This document shows positions 32,645 to 41,700 of a DNA stretch of 64,000 bases, piece after piece. The stretch is from Caldora sp965222765 (lineage in GTDB: Bacteria; Cyanobacteriota; Cyanobacteriia; Cyanobacteriales; Coleofasciculaceae): NCBI GenBank assembly GCA_965222765.1, contig CBDCVG010000041.1, forward strand, positions 224,613 through 288,612. Direction: 5' to 3'. Each line of letters begins with the position of its first letter. The first letter of the stretch is position 1. A model generated the notes under the pieces. It saw only the letters and a program-made list of their open reading frames with translations. It had not been told where the DNA came from and ran no database searches. A program made the translations under genes and the position numbers.

Positions 32645-33424
32645 ATGGGAAATACTGCATTAGTGACAGGGGCATCAAGCGGCATTGGTGCTGAACTCGC
32701 TCGATTTCATGCAGCAAAAGGAGGTGACTTAGTATTGGTTGCTCGTCGTGAAGATGCTCTTAACGCATTAAAATCTGAGTTAGAGAACGCTTACGGCATA
32801 AAAGCAACCGTCATTACAGCTGATTTGGCACAACCTGATGCTGCTGAAAAAATATTTGCCGCCACAGAAGCAGCTGGAATACAAATTGATATCCTGATTA
32901 ATAATGCTGGTTTTGGCGGCCATGGAAAATTCCATGAACGTGACCTCGCTAAAGATCAAGCTATGATGCAAGTCAATATGGTCTCCTTGGTTAACCTGAC
33001 TCATCTATACTTACAAGGAATGGTCAGCCGCAATTCTGGGAAAATTTTGCATGTGGCATCGACAGCAGGGTTTTTACCAGGGCCGCTACAGGCAGTTTAT
33101 TATGCCACGAAAGCCTTCGTTGTCTCATTTTCCCAGGCTATTGCCCAAGAACTTTCTGATACTAATGTCACCTCCACTGCTCTTTGCCCCGGTGCTGTTG
33201 CCACAGGCTTTGTTGCAGCTGGAGATTTGGATGGTACATCTGTATGGGATAATGCCGCCTCCCCTGAGTCTGTAGCAAAGTGCGGCTATGAAGCCATGAT
33301 GAAAGGCGAATTAGTGAAAATTAATGAGCCATCCTTGAGTTTCATGCTTAATTGGGTAGTGCCTTTGCTGCCGCGAAAAACCGTGTTGAAAATTTCCCAA
33401 CAGACTATGGAGAAAAGTAATTGA
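32645..33424 (+). CDS. Short-chain dehydrogenase/reductase (SDR) 1
   Basis: 259 residues. Rossmann motif TGASSGIGAELARFHA at the N-terminus, then ILINNAGFGGHGKF, catalytic Ser in LHVASTAGFLPGP, and Tyr-Lys in YYATKAFVVSFSQAI. The catalytic set is complete. An NADP preference is suggested by the basic residues in VLVARREDALNAL. The substrate is unknown. A second SDR lies 570 bp downstream, but the two are not close relatives. Confidence 0.93.
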   Translation: MGNTALVTGASSGIGAELARFHAAKGGDLVLVARREDALNALKSELENAYGIKATVITADLAQPDAAEKIFAATEAAGIQIDILINNAGFGGHGKFHERDLAKDQAMMQVNMVSLVNLTHLYLQGMVSRNSGKILHVASTAGFLPGPLQAVYYATKAFVVSFSQAIAQELSDTNVTSTALCPGAVATGFVAAGDLDGTSVWDNAASPESVAKCGYEAMMKGELVKINEPSLSFMLNWVVPLLPRKTVLKISQQTMEKSN

Positions 33425-33449
33425 TCCACTCCCACGGCTTCAGGACTTA

Positions 33450-33554
33450 TACAGCAAATTTTATCTGAATGATGTACACAAGGACAGGCAAGATGCCTGT
33501 TCCACAAGAGTTTTCTTATTGTATCTGTACTTCATTTACCTGCAATGTGCTGTA
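33450..33554. mobile_element. MITE-like element with TACAGCA ends, containing a GCATCTTGC palindrome
   Basis: Starts TACAGCAAATTTTATCTGAA and ends with the inverted TTTACCTGCAATGTGCTGTA. Inside, GACAGGCAAGATGCCTGTTC at 33483-33502 is a nested palindrome of the GCATCTTGC family. Related to the inner unit of 7093-7235. Confidence 0.6.
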
Positions 33555-33689
33555 TCAAGTTCGCATAAACAGTTATAATTCCCTTCTACCTTGCAACCTG
33601 CCTCCTGCCTCGGAGCCTTATTGCCACCAAAGTATAAGTATTCAACCGAACTTGATATTACGCACTGTCACGGAATTATGTCATCCAAC

Positions 33690-33757
33690 AATCGATAGAA
33701 TCCTTACTCTATAAGCATTCTTAATTCTTAATTCTTAATTCCGCGCAGCGGTACTAG
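33690..33757. mobile_element. Inverted half copy of the CTAGTACCGCTGCGCGGAA element
   Basis: Reads ATCGATAGAATCCTTACTC, then AAGCATTC, TTAATTC heptamers and CCGCGCAGCGGTACTAG, the reverse of 8865-8940. Together with neighbouring repeat pieces this fills the 33425-33989 spacer; no gene is seen there. Confidence 0.7.
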
Positions 33758-33989
33758 GCTTTATAATCACAAGATAAGTTTTAATCTGCCACAAGTTTAT
33801 CAGCATCTACTAACTTCAAGACTAGGATTTTCAGGGAACTTAGAAGTTCAAGTAAGTGCTGCTTAGTTTTTGCTTCCTTTTTGAAGGAGCTAATTGAGCA
33901 TTGGATGTAATCCGCAAGCTGATACAACTTCATACCAGATGCGCTGACTTGACATTGCCAGAACTATAAATCAATAAGGAAAGACAAAA

Positions 33990-34811
33990 ATGATCCAGCA
34001 AACAGTTCTGATAACAGGCGCATCGTCAGGAATCGGCAAGGCAACTGCCAAAGTTCTAATTGAGCATGGTTATACCGTTTATACTGCTGCTAGACGGTTA
34101 GAAAGAATGAATGATTTGCAGGATTTGGGCTGCATCCCTCTCAAAATGGACATCACCAATGATGAGCAAATAGTAGCAGTTGTCAATCAGATTGAAACAA
34201 CTCATGGGGGAGTGGATATCTTAATCAATAATGCGGGTTTTGGGATGTATGGAGCGATGGAAGATACCACCATTGAAGATGCTCGCTATCAATTTGAAGT
34301 AAATCTGTTTGGTTTGGCACGTTTGACTCAACTCATACTGCCAAAAATGCGAGAGAAAAGATCGGGCAAGATTATTAACATTTCATCCGTAGGTGGCAAA
34401 ATCTATACTCCTTTAGGTAGTTGGTATCATGCTACCAAACATGCGCTTGAAGGCTGGTCTGACTGTCTGCGTCTGGAACTCAAAGCATTTAATATTGATG
34501 TGGTCATTATCGAACCTGGAGCAATTAAAACTGAATTTGGAGATGTGATGACTGAGCCAATGCTCAAGCGTTCTGGTAATACTGCTTACGGAGAATTAGC
34601 TAAAAAACTAGCAGATTCTACAAGAGCTTCTTATGAGGCTGATGATGCCTCTGAACCAGAAGTTATTGCTGATTTAATTCTCAAAGCGGTTCAAGCTAAG
34701 AAACCCAAAACCCGTTACGCAGGTGGGAAATTTGCAAAACCCTTGTTATTGATCCGTAAATGGGGAAGCGATCGCTTTTTTGATGCGGTTTTAGAAAAAA
34801 TGATTGGTTAG
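33990..34811 (+). CDS. Short-chain dehydrogenase/reductase (SDR) 2
   Basis: 273 residues with the classical SDR set: TGASSGIGKATAKVLIEHGY, VDILINNAGFGMYGAMED, INISSVGGKIYTPLGSWYHA with the Ser and the following Tyr, and KHALEGWSDCLRLEL. The WYHATKHALEGWSD form is common in oxidoreductases annotated as retinol- or 17-beta-hydroxysteroid-dehydrogenase-like. The start has an AAGGAA ribosome-binding site 12 bp upstream. Substrate unknown. Confidence 0.93.
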   Translation: MIQQTVLITGASSGIGKATAKVLIEHGYTVYTAARRLERMNDLQDLGCIPLKMDITNDEQIVAVVNQIETTHGGVDILINNAGFGMYGAMEDTTIEDARYQFEVNLFGLARLTQLILPKMREKRSGKIINISSVGGKIYTPLGSWYHATKHALEGWSDCLRLELKAFNIDVVIIEPGAIKTEFGDVMTEPMLKRSGNTAYGELAKKLADSTRASYEADDASEPEVIADLILKAVQAKKPKTRYAGGKFAKPLLLIRKWGSDRFFDAVLEKMIG

Positions 34812-34818
34812 TAAAATA

Positions 34819-34920
34819 ATGCTTTGGCTCGACCTTGCCAAGCAGCAAGCAGCTGCTTACGATTACGTTGGAAAATTCCCTGAGAAAATATTGGCATTTT
34901 TTGGCAAGCATCTTGATTAA
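34819..34920 (+). CDS. Very short ORF after SDR 2
   Basis: 33 codons, MLWLDLAKQQAAAYDYVGKF then PEKILAFFGKHLD. It starts 8 bp after the SDR stop, has protein-like composition and may be the C-terminal remnant of a longer gene. Family not recognised. Confidence 0.3.
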   Translation: MLWLDLAKQQAAAYDYVGKFPEKILAFFGKHLD

Positions 34921-34935
34921 TCAAGGCTTTTTCAT
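34911..34935 (+). terminator. Short hairpin with T-run
   Basis: CTTGATTAATCAAG is a perfect palindrome followed by GCTTTTT. It could terminate SDR 2 transcription. Confidence 0.45.
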
Positions 34936-35046
34936 TTGCTTCATTTAGCAACTATATTCCTTATTTTTCTGCTAGTTCTTGAAGATTTGAACATTGCAGC
35001 TTGCCGGTAAATAAGGTACACTGATGTAAGTGCATCAGTAGGTAAA

Positions 35047-35796
35047 ATGAAGCTATATGCAATATCAGACATTCATACAGATTTTGGAGAAAATTGGAAT
35101 TTAATTAAGCAAATTGATAATTATCATCATGATGGTTTAATTCTTGCCGGTGATATCGCTGATAATTTAGATATTATTAACAAAACCTTCGATTTATTAC
35201 AAAGTAAATTTAAACATGTATTCTACGTTCCAGGAAATCATGAACTATGGATTAGAAATTATAAATATGATTCTTTACATAAGTTAGATACAATTATGAA
35301 TCTTTGTAGAAGCAGAGGTATCATAACCAAACCATATAAAATCCAAGATTATTGGATAATTCCCTTGTTCTCTTGGTACGATTGTTTAATTCCATTTAAT
35401 AAAAATGATATTATTGAGTCATGGGCTGATTATTATTTATGTAAATGGCCTTTAGTCGATATAAACTTAGCAAAATATTTTGGTTTATTAAATGATCAGT
35501 ATTTAAGAAAATATGAAGGTAATGTCATATCATTTTCCCATTTTCTACCAACAGTTGAATTGTTGCCAAACCCGCAGTACCTAAGATTCAAACGATTACC
35601 CGATGTATCAGTTAGCACAGTATTAGCTGATCAAATAAAATTAATTGATTCAAAAATACATATATTTGGCCATAGTCATATAAATCGTGATGTTTTCATT
35701 GATAATGTTAGATATATTCAAAACGCATTCTTATATCCCCGAGAAAGAAGGGGAAATTCAGTAAATCTAAAGCTCGTTGTCGATATAAATGAATAA
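35047..35796 (+). CDS. Calcineurin-like metallophosphoesterase
   Basis: 249 residues. Metal ligands: DIHTDF near residue 9, LAGDIADN near residue 37, VPGNHELW near residue 62, SFSHFLPTV near residue 162 and the final FGHSHINRDV. This is the full calcineurin-like set (GDxxD, GNHE, H, GHxH). It could hydrolyse a phosphomonoester or nucleotide. The gene is noticeably more AT-rich than its neighbours, which may mark acquired DNA. Confidence 0.92.
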   Translation: MKLYAISDIHTDFGENWNLIKQIDNYHHDGLILAGDIADNLDIINKTFDLLQSKFKHVFYVPGNHELWIRNYKYDSLHKLDTIMNLCRSRGIITKPYKIQDYWIIPLFSWYDCLIPFNKNDIIESWADYYLCKWPLVDINLAKYFGLLNDQYLRKYEGNVISFSHFLPTVELLPNPQYLRFKRLPDVSVSTVLADQIKLIDSKIHIFGHSHINRDVFIDNVRYIQNAFLYPRERRGNSVNLKLVVDINE

Positions 35797-35936
35797 CATT
35801 AGGGTATCGAACAAAACAGAATAGCGATCGCACTATCGTTCAACCGAACAAAGTGCTAACGATGTTAGGTTGCGGTTGCTGATGCTGTTGACGAAATATC
35901 AGCTACAATATCAGTAGTGAAATCAGCACACAGACC

Positions 35937-36977
35937 ATGCCTGCCAAACATATTCGCTTTGATTGGGCTATCAAAAAACTACTGCGCAATAAGGCTAATT
36001 ATGTAGTCTTAGAAGGGTTTTTAAGTGAATTATTAGATCAAGATATCATTATCAAGACCCTTCTCGAAAGTGAGGGCAATCAACAGACTATTGATGATAA
36101 AAGTAACCGGGTTGATATTCTTGCTGAAACCGATTCGGAGGAGTTGATCCTCATCGAAGTACAAAACAACTCCCAACTCGATTATTTTCATCGTATGCTC
36201 TACGGTGTTTCTCAGTTAGTGACAGAATATCTCGAACAAGGACAAGAGTACGGCGAAATTAGGAAAGTTTACTCGATAAATATTGTCTACTTTAACCTCG
36301 GTAAGGGTAAGGACTATATTTATCGTCTCAACTCAGAGTTCGTTGGGGTGAATAGCGGAGATACTCTGGAATTGACCAAAGCTCAAGAAAAGAAGTTTAA
36401 TCTAGAAAAAGTAGCAGATATCTTCCCAGAATACTACCTGCTGAAAGTGAGGAATTTCCAGGGTACAGCGGAAACTACCTTACAGGAATGGATCTATTTT
36501 CTCAAAAACAGCGAGATCAAGGAGGAATTTGGAGCAAAAGGAATGGTAGAAGCCAAGGAAACCTTGCGAGTAAATAATCTATCAGATACTGAAAGAGCAG
36601 CATATAACCGTTATATGGATAACAAGAGTTACGAAGCCAGTATCTTGAGTACCCAAGAGTTTGAGGCGCAATGGCAAATCGAACAGATTGAGGAGGCTCA
36701 AATGAGAGCTAGAGAAGAAGGCAGGGAAGAAGGTAGACAAGAAGGTAGACAAGAAGGTAGACAAGAAGGTAAACAAGAAGGCAGGGAAGAAGGTAAACAA
36801 GAAGGCAGGGAAGAAGGTAGACAAGAAGGCAGGGAAGAAGGTAGACAAGAAGGTAGACAAGAAGGTATCCAGCAAAACACAATAGCGATCGCACGCTCAT
36901 GTAAACAACAAGGTCTAGATACAGAGACGATTATGGCAATCACCCAACTGCCTAGGGAAGATATCGAAGCTTTGTGA
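35937..36977 (+). CDS. Rpn-family PD-(D/E)XK nuclease, copy 2, with long REEG/RQEG repeat
   Basis: 346 residues. The N-terminus parallels copy 1 (HIRFDWAIKKLLRNKANYVV, NRVDILAETDSEELILIEVQ). Between residues about 255 and 310 there are some twelve tetrapeptides of the REEG, RQEG, KQEG type. The tail resembles copy 1 (TIAIARSCKQQGLDTETIMA). The nuclease active-site residues are intact. The highly charged repeat is a likely coiled or helical spacer and a hotspot for length change. Confidence 0.92.
   Translation: MPAKHIRFDWAIKKLLRNKANYVVLEGFLSELLDQDIIIKTLLESEGNQQTIDDKSNRVDILAETDSEELILIEVQNNSQLDYFHRMLYGVSQLVTEYLEQGQEYGEIRKVYSINIVYFNLGKGKDYIYRLNSEFVGVNSGDTLELTKAQEKKFNLEKVADIFPEYYLLKVRNFQGTAETTLQEWIYFLKNSEIKEEFGAKGMVEAKETLRVNNLSDTERAAYNRYMDNKSYEASILSTQEFEAQWQIEQIEEAQMRAREEGREEGRQEGRQEGRQEGKQEGREEGKQEGREEGRQEGREEGRQEGRQEGIQQNTIAIARSCKQQGLDTETIMAITQLPREDIEAL
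36715..36867. repeat. 12-bp coding repeat GAAGAAGGTAGA/CAAGAAGGTAGA
   Basis: About twelve in-frame 12-bp units inside the second Rpn gene. The unbroken composition also creates long open frames on the opposite strand, which are artefacts. Confidence 0.9.
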
Positions 36978-36992
36978 GCTGGTACTTACCAA

Positions 36993-37053
36993 TGGATAAT
37001 GGATAATTGATAATTGATAATTGATAATGGATAATTGATAATTGATAATTAAT
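36993..37053. repeat. Heptanucleotide repeat TAATTGA/TAATGGA
   Basis: Tandem 7-bp units between the Rpn gene and the GTPase gene, which converge here. Confidence 0.85.
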
Positions 37054-37122
37054 CAATCCGGTTTAAAGCCTCTCCTTTTAAGGAGAAAAAAGTGCGCTTG
37101 AGATTTCCTGCAAAAATAACAG

Positions 37123-39036
37123 TTAAACCTGCTTCAGATAGTAATCAAACCGCTCCCTTAGTTGTTCAACCGTTAGGTTCTGAGTCCAGTATTCCACCAG
37201 TGCATGACCAAATGCCCAAGCATTGCGCTCCGGTGAAGTGGAATTTTCCAGCAGCAGAGGCCAGAAGGAAAGTAGGTCAAAATTGAGGGTATTAGAGTCT
37301 TCTGTATTCAAGAGTGAGAATAAATCATAAGCCATCTGGAGTTTGCCAATGACAACAGGCAACTGTTCCACAGGAATTTGTTCTGCTAACAGATAAGCTA
37401 GGGTTGGTGCTCCGGTTGATAAGGTAGAAATAAACTGGAGAACAGGACTTTTCAACAGTGTAGTCAGTCCCTGGGTAGTTGTCATCTGAAAGGTGTAATG
37501 GTCAATAATTTTAGCCGCAGCAACAGTGCGGGCTTCTAGATCACGTAAAAAGCGGGCAAGACGGAGTTGCTTGGCAGGTGCGATCGCTTCTACTAGTGCT
37601 AATGATAAAGCTTCTACTCCCCAGACGGCTCTACCAGTTTTGAAGTCAGCAGTTACAATGGGTAAAACCCGTTCACAGAATTCCCCCAGCAACTCAGCCC
37701 GATACTGAGTCGCTTCCCGAATCCCAATTTCCTTAGGACGTTCGCCCCATTGCCAATTGTAAGGAGGTTCCCACTCTCGGATAGGGCGCAGACGATCTAC
37801 CTGAGTAACGATCGCAATTGTCGGTAAGTCTGTAACTTCTGCCTTCAGATCCTGGAGCAAGTCTACATCCATTTGTAGAGCTGGATCTAGAGCAGGGGTA
37901 ACCAACAATAATAAATCCGCATTGGTGGCATAATCTAGTACCAGCTCTCGGAGCTCCCCACGATTTACTTGTTCGTAACCGGGAGTATCCCAAAGGGTAA
38001 GCATTTCTCCAATAGGAGTCTGCCACTGGTAATTCTGAATCTGATCAGTACTGGGCAACACATCAACAGCAGCTAGTTCTGCTTGAAATAGAGTGTTAAT
38101 CAGGCTACTTTTCCCTGCTCCGGTTCGCCCCACCAGTAAAATATTGACCGGTTTTTGCTCAACTGTCTCTGGGGATTCTGCTTGAGCCAGAATATCTCGC
38201 AGGGTTTGGGTTTTTGCTTTGGGTAGGGTTGGATTGGAAACAGAAACTTCTGAAATAGGTAGTGGGCTATCCCCGTAGAGAGCGATCGCATTTTGACAGA
38301 GATTCCTGAGGGCTGCTTCCCGGAAAAGCTGGCTCAAATTGACTAGCAGTTCTTGAGTTGCCTGCTCACTAGAACGCCGACTAGCTGTTTTTGCCACTGC
38401 TGCCGCTGGGTTCAAGAGCCACTGCGCCCAGTTCCAAACTCGCCAAAGTTTGCGAGCAGATGGCTCCAGTTTACGGTAAACCTCATAGGCTTGAAATGCT
38501 TGTCCTACAGTAACTTGATTCAGAGCCGGGGATAGCTTTTGCATCCACCGATCGAGATCATCCACCGTCCCTCGGATCAACCCATAGGCTTCAGGAATGT
38601 AGATATTTAGCAGAGGATATTTCACTTCCGGATGATAAACTTGGGCGATCGCAACAATCAGCTTTTGGCATCGTGTCCAAAAGGTTTGCCAATCTTCCCA
38701 AATTGGTGGATCGTTCTGTGCTGCTTTCAGAGTTTCTTGGAGTACAGCTTCTATTCGATTGGCTGTGTCGTTTCCCTCTGGTAGTCTTGCTCTATCCCCT
38801 GCAGTGGATTCAACTTCTTCACTGACTTGGGCAATAACAGCTTCCATCTGTTTGATTGCAGGTTTAGTCCATCTGACTAACAACCAACGCCAACCCAAGA
38901 AAATGAGGATGAATACAGCCCAAATCCAACTAATGCCCCACTTGTGGATCTGCAATCCTGCTGAGATCATCAGGAAACTGACGATGATTGCGATGGGAAG
39001 GGCTAAGACAATCCACTGCCAAAGTTTTAATCGCAT
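37123..39036 (-). CDS. Membrane-anchored GTPase (DUF697/YcjX-like or dynamin-like family)
   Basis: 637 residues. Two N-terminal membrane segments (IVLALPIAIIVSFLMISAGL and WIWAVFILIFLGWRWLLV) are followed by a helical region. The GTPase domain begins near residue 298: G1 LLVGRTGAGKSSLIN, G3 LWDTPGYEQV and G4 AIVTQVDRLRP. The C-terminal part resembles a DUF697-like helical bundle. A role in envelope or membrane dynamics is inferred. It ends in a region of heptamer repeats shared with the convergent Rpn gene. Confidence 0.85.
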   Translation of the reverse strand: MRLKLWQWIVLALPIAIIVSFLMISAGLQIHKWGISWIWAVFILIFLGWRWLLVRWTKPAIKQMEAVIAQVSEEVESTAGDRARLPEGNDTANRIEAVLQETLKAAQNDPPIWEDWQTFWTRCQKLIVAIAQVYHPEVKYPLLNIYIPEAYGLIRGTVDDLDRWMQKLSPALNQVTVGQAFQAYEVYRKLEPSARKLWRVWNWAQWLLNPAAAVAKTASRRSSEQATQELLVNLSQLFREAALRNLCQNAIALYGDSPLPISEVSVSNPTLPKAKTQTLRDILAQAESPETVEQKPVNILLVGRTGAGKSSLINTLFQAELAAVDVLPSTDQIQNYQWQTPIGEMLTLWDTPGYEQVNRGELRELVLDYATNADLLLLVTPALDPALQMDVDLLQDLKAEVTDLPTIAIVTQVDRLRPIREWEPPYNWQWGERPKEIGIREATQYRAELLGEFCERVLPIVTADFKTGRAVWGVEALSLALVEAIAPAKQLRLARFLRDLEARTVAAAKIIDHYTFQMTTTQGLTTLLKSPVLQFISTLSTGAPTLAYLLAEQIPVEQLPVVIGKLQMAYDLFSLLNTEDSNTLNFDLLSFWPLLLENSTSPERNAWAFGHALVEYWTQNLTVEQLRERFDYYLKQV

Positions 39037-39048
39037 AATACCTATACT

Positions 39049-39267
39049 AGGGTTTGCTGAATAAGTCGTAACATTCCGGTTTGAATAGGTTTTAGGTGGT
39101 AGGTGGTAGGTGGTAGGTGAGGTTGGAGGTGTTAGGTGTTAGGAAATTTCCCAAGTCGGTGCCTGTGAAATTGAGCCCATCGATGCAATTTCCTTGGACT
39201 TGTTTGGCTTGCCATAGGATTGAAAGCCTCGTCACCGCATGGCTTCCACACTTATGCAGCAAACCCT
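39049..39267. mobile_element. MITE with AGGGTTTGCTGAATAA ends, copy 1
   Basis: 219 bp between AGGGTTTGCTG at 39049 and CAGCAAACCCT at 39267. The interior includes GTAGGTGG heptamers and a stem GAAATTGAGCC...GGCAATTTCC. Copy 2 is at 52732-52949 and a minimal hairpin at 41574-41609. It sits 12 bp upstream of the GTPase start codon and may carry or disrupt its promoter. Confidence 0.8.
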
Positions 39268-39270
39268 GTA

Positions 39271-39618
39271 CTAGGAATCAGAAGTTGAAGCTGTGCGGTT
39301 TTTCAGCTGTTGAATGGAGATTTGGATAGCTAGAGCCACCAAACCAACAGTGGCAATACTGAAAACAAAGGTTGCTAAAGTACTCATACCTACAACTAGG
39401 GTACGCACCGCGATCGCAATATTAATTGCTGTGGGATTAGTCGAAGCAATTGGTTTGGCAGCATAAGTTGCAGCGATGGAGGAGGTTAGGGAGTAGACAG
39501 CAAATGCTAATCCTCCAGAAATCATTGCTCCAGTTAAGCAGCGCAAAGGACTTATTGATGTCTTAGTATTCTCAGTCGGCTGGGAGTCTTGGTTGGGTGT
39601 GGGAGGCAGATTAGTCAT
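39271..39618 (-). CDS. DUF3082 membrane protein
   Basis: 115 residues. A disordered N-terminus is followed by SPLRCLTGAMISGGLAFAVY and IAVRTLVVGMSTLATFVFSI, two to three membrane segments in the order expected for the DUF3082 family shared by cyanobacteria and plastids. Function unknown. It lies right next to the MITE at 39267. Confidence 0.88.
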   Translation of the reverse strand: MTNLPPTPNQDSQPTENTKTSISPLRCLTGAMISGGLAFAVYSLTSSIAATYAAKPIASTNPTAINIAIAVRTLVVGMSTLATFVFSIATVGLVALAIQISIQQLKNRTASTSDS

Positions 39619-39769
39619 ATAGGGATTCTATTTGAGTCGTGAACATATGGATAAAGAAGTGAAGTTTACTGCACTAACAAATTTACAACTTACTTATTAG
39701 TTAGAATTCTACTTCTTGAGAAAATTCATCAATGGTATTTGGGTATACTTTTTGAGCTATGCTAAATTA

Positions 39770-39798
39770 TTAAAATGAGCTATACTAGCTCATTTTAA
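39770..39798. promoter_or_regulatory. Perfect 13-bp-arm palindrome upstream of the dioxygenase fusion
   Basis: TTAAAATGAGCTA, spacer TAC, TAGCTCATTTTAA. A near repeat of its left arm (TTTGAGCTATGCTAAA) lies 15 bp before it. It is about 120 bp upstream of the 39917 start and may be an operator; terminator function is less likely because no T-run follows. Confidence 0.5.
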
Positions 39799-39916
39799 TT
39801 ACCAAGCTAAGCCAGCAACTACCACAAAATATTAAATTAAAGATTTTTTAAAAAAAACTGTGAGATTGAGATCAACAATTACAATTAATTATAGAGAATA
39901 GTGAGTAGTTGTAAGC

Positions 39917-40042
39917 ATGTCTACTAAAAGCATTGAGCATTTGCCGGTATCACTACAAAAGATTATCCAAGAAATTTGGCAACATCGAAACCAGATGAAG
40001 CCTAAGCTAGCTCAGAAGATTCGTAAGAGATGCTGCGGTTGA
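39917..40042 (+). pseudogene. Displaced N-terminal segment of the cysteine dioxygenase fusion
   Basis: ATG 39917 encodes MSTKSIEHLPVSLQKIIQEI then WQHRNQMKPKLAQ before diverging to KIRKRCCG and TGA. The next frame at the crossover reads RFVRDAAVEMEELVNW, the expected continuation of a cysteine dioxygenase N-terminus. One extra base near 40014-40018 explains the shift. Confidence 0.6.
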
Positions 40043-40043
40043 G

Positions 40044-41561
40044 ATGGAAGAGCTCGTGAATTGGGAAGATTATGATCATCCCTTGAGCGACAGCTATGGA
40101 AGAAAATTGGTTTTTGAAGATGGTTTTTTCGAGATCATGGTGATGTCCTGGGCTCCAGGTGATGTTTCTGCCATCCACGATCATGGTTATACCCAATGGG
40201 GTGCAGTTCAGATATTCGGACCAGCAGAACATTCTACTTTTATGGTACAGGATGATGCGATCGTAACTATCTCACGTAAAGTGATGGAGCCAGGTCGGGT
40301 GATTCCAGTAGGGCATCAACTGGTTCACCAAATGGGTAATCAATCTGAGCAGAAATTTTTAACCCTTCATGTATATGGTGTAGATGATCTGGAATTTAAT
40401 CGTGAGTCGGTGACAGCTGATGCGAGAGTCTGGGATATTACAGAAGGAGTCGTTCAACGCACCAATGGTGGTGTGTTTTTTGCTTTGCCACAGAAGCAAA
40501 TCAATGCAGTAGAAGCGGCTCCAATACCTAACTATATGTCCTGGCTAAGAAACACTCTTGAATATATCCGGAGAGTTAGAAAAGCCAATAGGCAAAAACC
40601 AGAGGAGCATCTAGTGAAGATTGAGCAGAAACTAACCTCCCAAATTTTTGACATCAGCCGCTGGAATTCTTTTGAAAGTGAGTTAATGGCTCATGTAGAT
40701 AACAAGGGACATGTAACTAATCCTAGTTTCTGGCAGCTCCTTCGTGGTGAGTTAATCCAGGCAGCTCGTTTGCAAAATGAACTCTTGGGTATGGAATCTG
40801 AGAGTGAGGACTCCTTTTACACCTATGCAGAACTTTATGATGAAGTGATTGGGCAACCTTGTCTGACCAATTTTACTGGGAAATATATTAAGTTTGTCCA
40901 CGATATCTATAATCTCGATTTTTCTGCCTCCAGAATACTATCTATCGGCTGCGGGACTGGTTTGATGGAAGAACACATTCTCCAAACTTATAATTTGCAC
41001 AGGGATAATCTTCTGGGAATTGATATTTCCGAAGCAATGGTGGAGGTGGCATCCAAAAAGATTAATGCCGTTGTCAAAGATATTGTAGCTCTAGATCCTA
41101 CAGAGCAACTGTGGGATATCACCTTTGCCAGTCTGAATGTATTTCAGTATCTTCCTCAGACCAAAATGGGGCAAGCTATAGAAAACGTGGCTCAAATCAC
41201 TCGCAAAGGAGGCTACTTTGTTGGTGATTTTGTCACCCCTGACCACATGCGCTGGTATCCTGATGTGATTCGCTCCGAAAATGTCATTTCTTTGCGAGAA
41301 CCTTTATTTGTCGAGAAAAACCACAACATCCACCAGCAAAGTGAAATCATTAATGTGAGTAAACTTCATGGTAAATTGCGCATTACTTATGAAGGTAAGC
41401 ATATTCGTTATCTCCCCTCTTTGTGGAAAATGAGATATCTATTCAATAAGTTCTTTGGAAGCCAAGTAGATGTCTTTGATGCAGTAACTTTGGAGCCGTT
41501 AAAAGCAGAAGATGATACTTGTCCATCTACCCGCTATCTGGTAGTAGCACAAAAAGGGTAA
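40044..41561 (+). CDS. Cysteine dioxygenase-like cupin fused to a SAM methyltransferase
   Basis: 505 residues from ATG 40044. Residues about 1-150 are a type I cysteine dioxygenase cupin: metal motif SAIHDHGYTQWGAVQIFG (HxH), third His in HQLVHQMGN and the conserved Tyr region LTLHVYGVDD. Residues about 260-505 are a class I methyltransferase: ILSIGCGTGLMEEHI, LLGIDISEAMVEVASK and DITFASLNVFQYLPQ. The fusion implies oxidation of a thiol substrate and methylation in one pathway. The product is unknown. The true N-terminus is probably upstream in another frame (39917). Confidence 0.85.
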   Translation: MEELVNWEDYDHPLSDSYGRKLVFEDGFFEIMVMSWAPGDVSAIHDHGYTQWGAVQIFGPAEHSTFMVQDDAIVTISRKVMEPGRVIPVGHQLVHQMGNQSEQKFLTLHVYGVDDLEFNRESVTADARVWDITEGVVQRTNGGVFFALPQKQINAVEAAPIPNYMSWLRNTLEYIRRVRKANRQKPEEHLVKIEQKLTSQIFDISRWNSFESELMAHVDNKGHVTNPSFWQLLRGELIQAARLQNELLGMESESEDSFYTYAELYDEVIGQPCLTNFTGKYIKFVHDIYNLDFSASRILSIGCGTGLMEEHILQTYNLHRDNLLGIDISEAMVEVASKKINAVVKDIVALDPTEQLWDITFASLNVFQYLPQTKMGQAIENVAQITRKGGYFVGDFVTPDHMRWYPDVIRSENVISLREPLFVEKNHNIHQQSEIINVSKLHGKLRITYEGKHIRYLPSLWKMRYLFNKFFGSQVDVFDAVTLEPLKAEDDTCPSTRYLVVAQKG

Positions 41562-41573
41562 TTAGGGTTTGCT

Positions 41574-41609
41574 GTATGCTGTAGCTTCCACACTCATACA
41601 GCAAACCCT
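41574..41609. mobile_element. Minimal AGGGTTTGCTG hairpin after the fusion gene
   Basis: AGGGTTTGCTGTATG...CATACAGCAAACCCT, the ends of the 39049 MITE family with nearly no interior. At 13 bp past the stop codon it can serve as a terminator hairpin. A right-half copy sits at 50160-50180. Confidence 0.7.
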
Positions 41610-41654
41610 AATTAAATCTTGCTAGGCATAGACCCCCAACCGGGTGAGTGAAAA

Positions 41655-41700
41655 CAGGGTGGGGAGATGGGGAGATGGGGAGATAGGGAAACAAAGGAGA
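41655..41700. repeat. GGGGAGATG repeat block
   Basis: Three to four GGGGAGAT units. The remaining spacer to 41887 is AT-rich and shows no gene. Confidence 0.6.

Noticed and set aside
36582..36943. Long open frames on the reverse strand of the second Rpn gene
   Set aside because: They are created by the 12-bp coding repeat and give only Leu/Pro/Ser-rich repeats without a domain.
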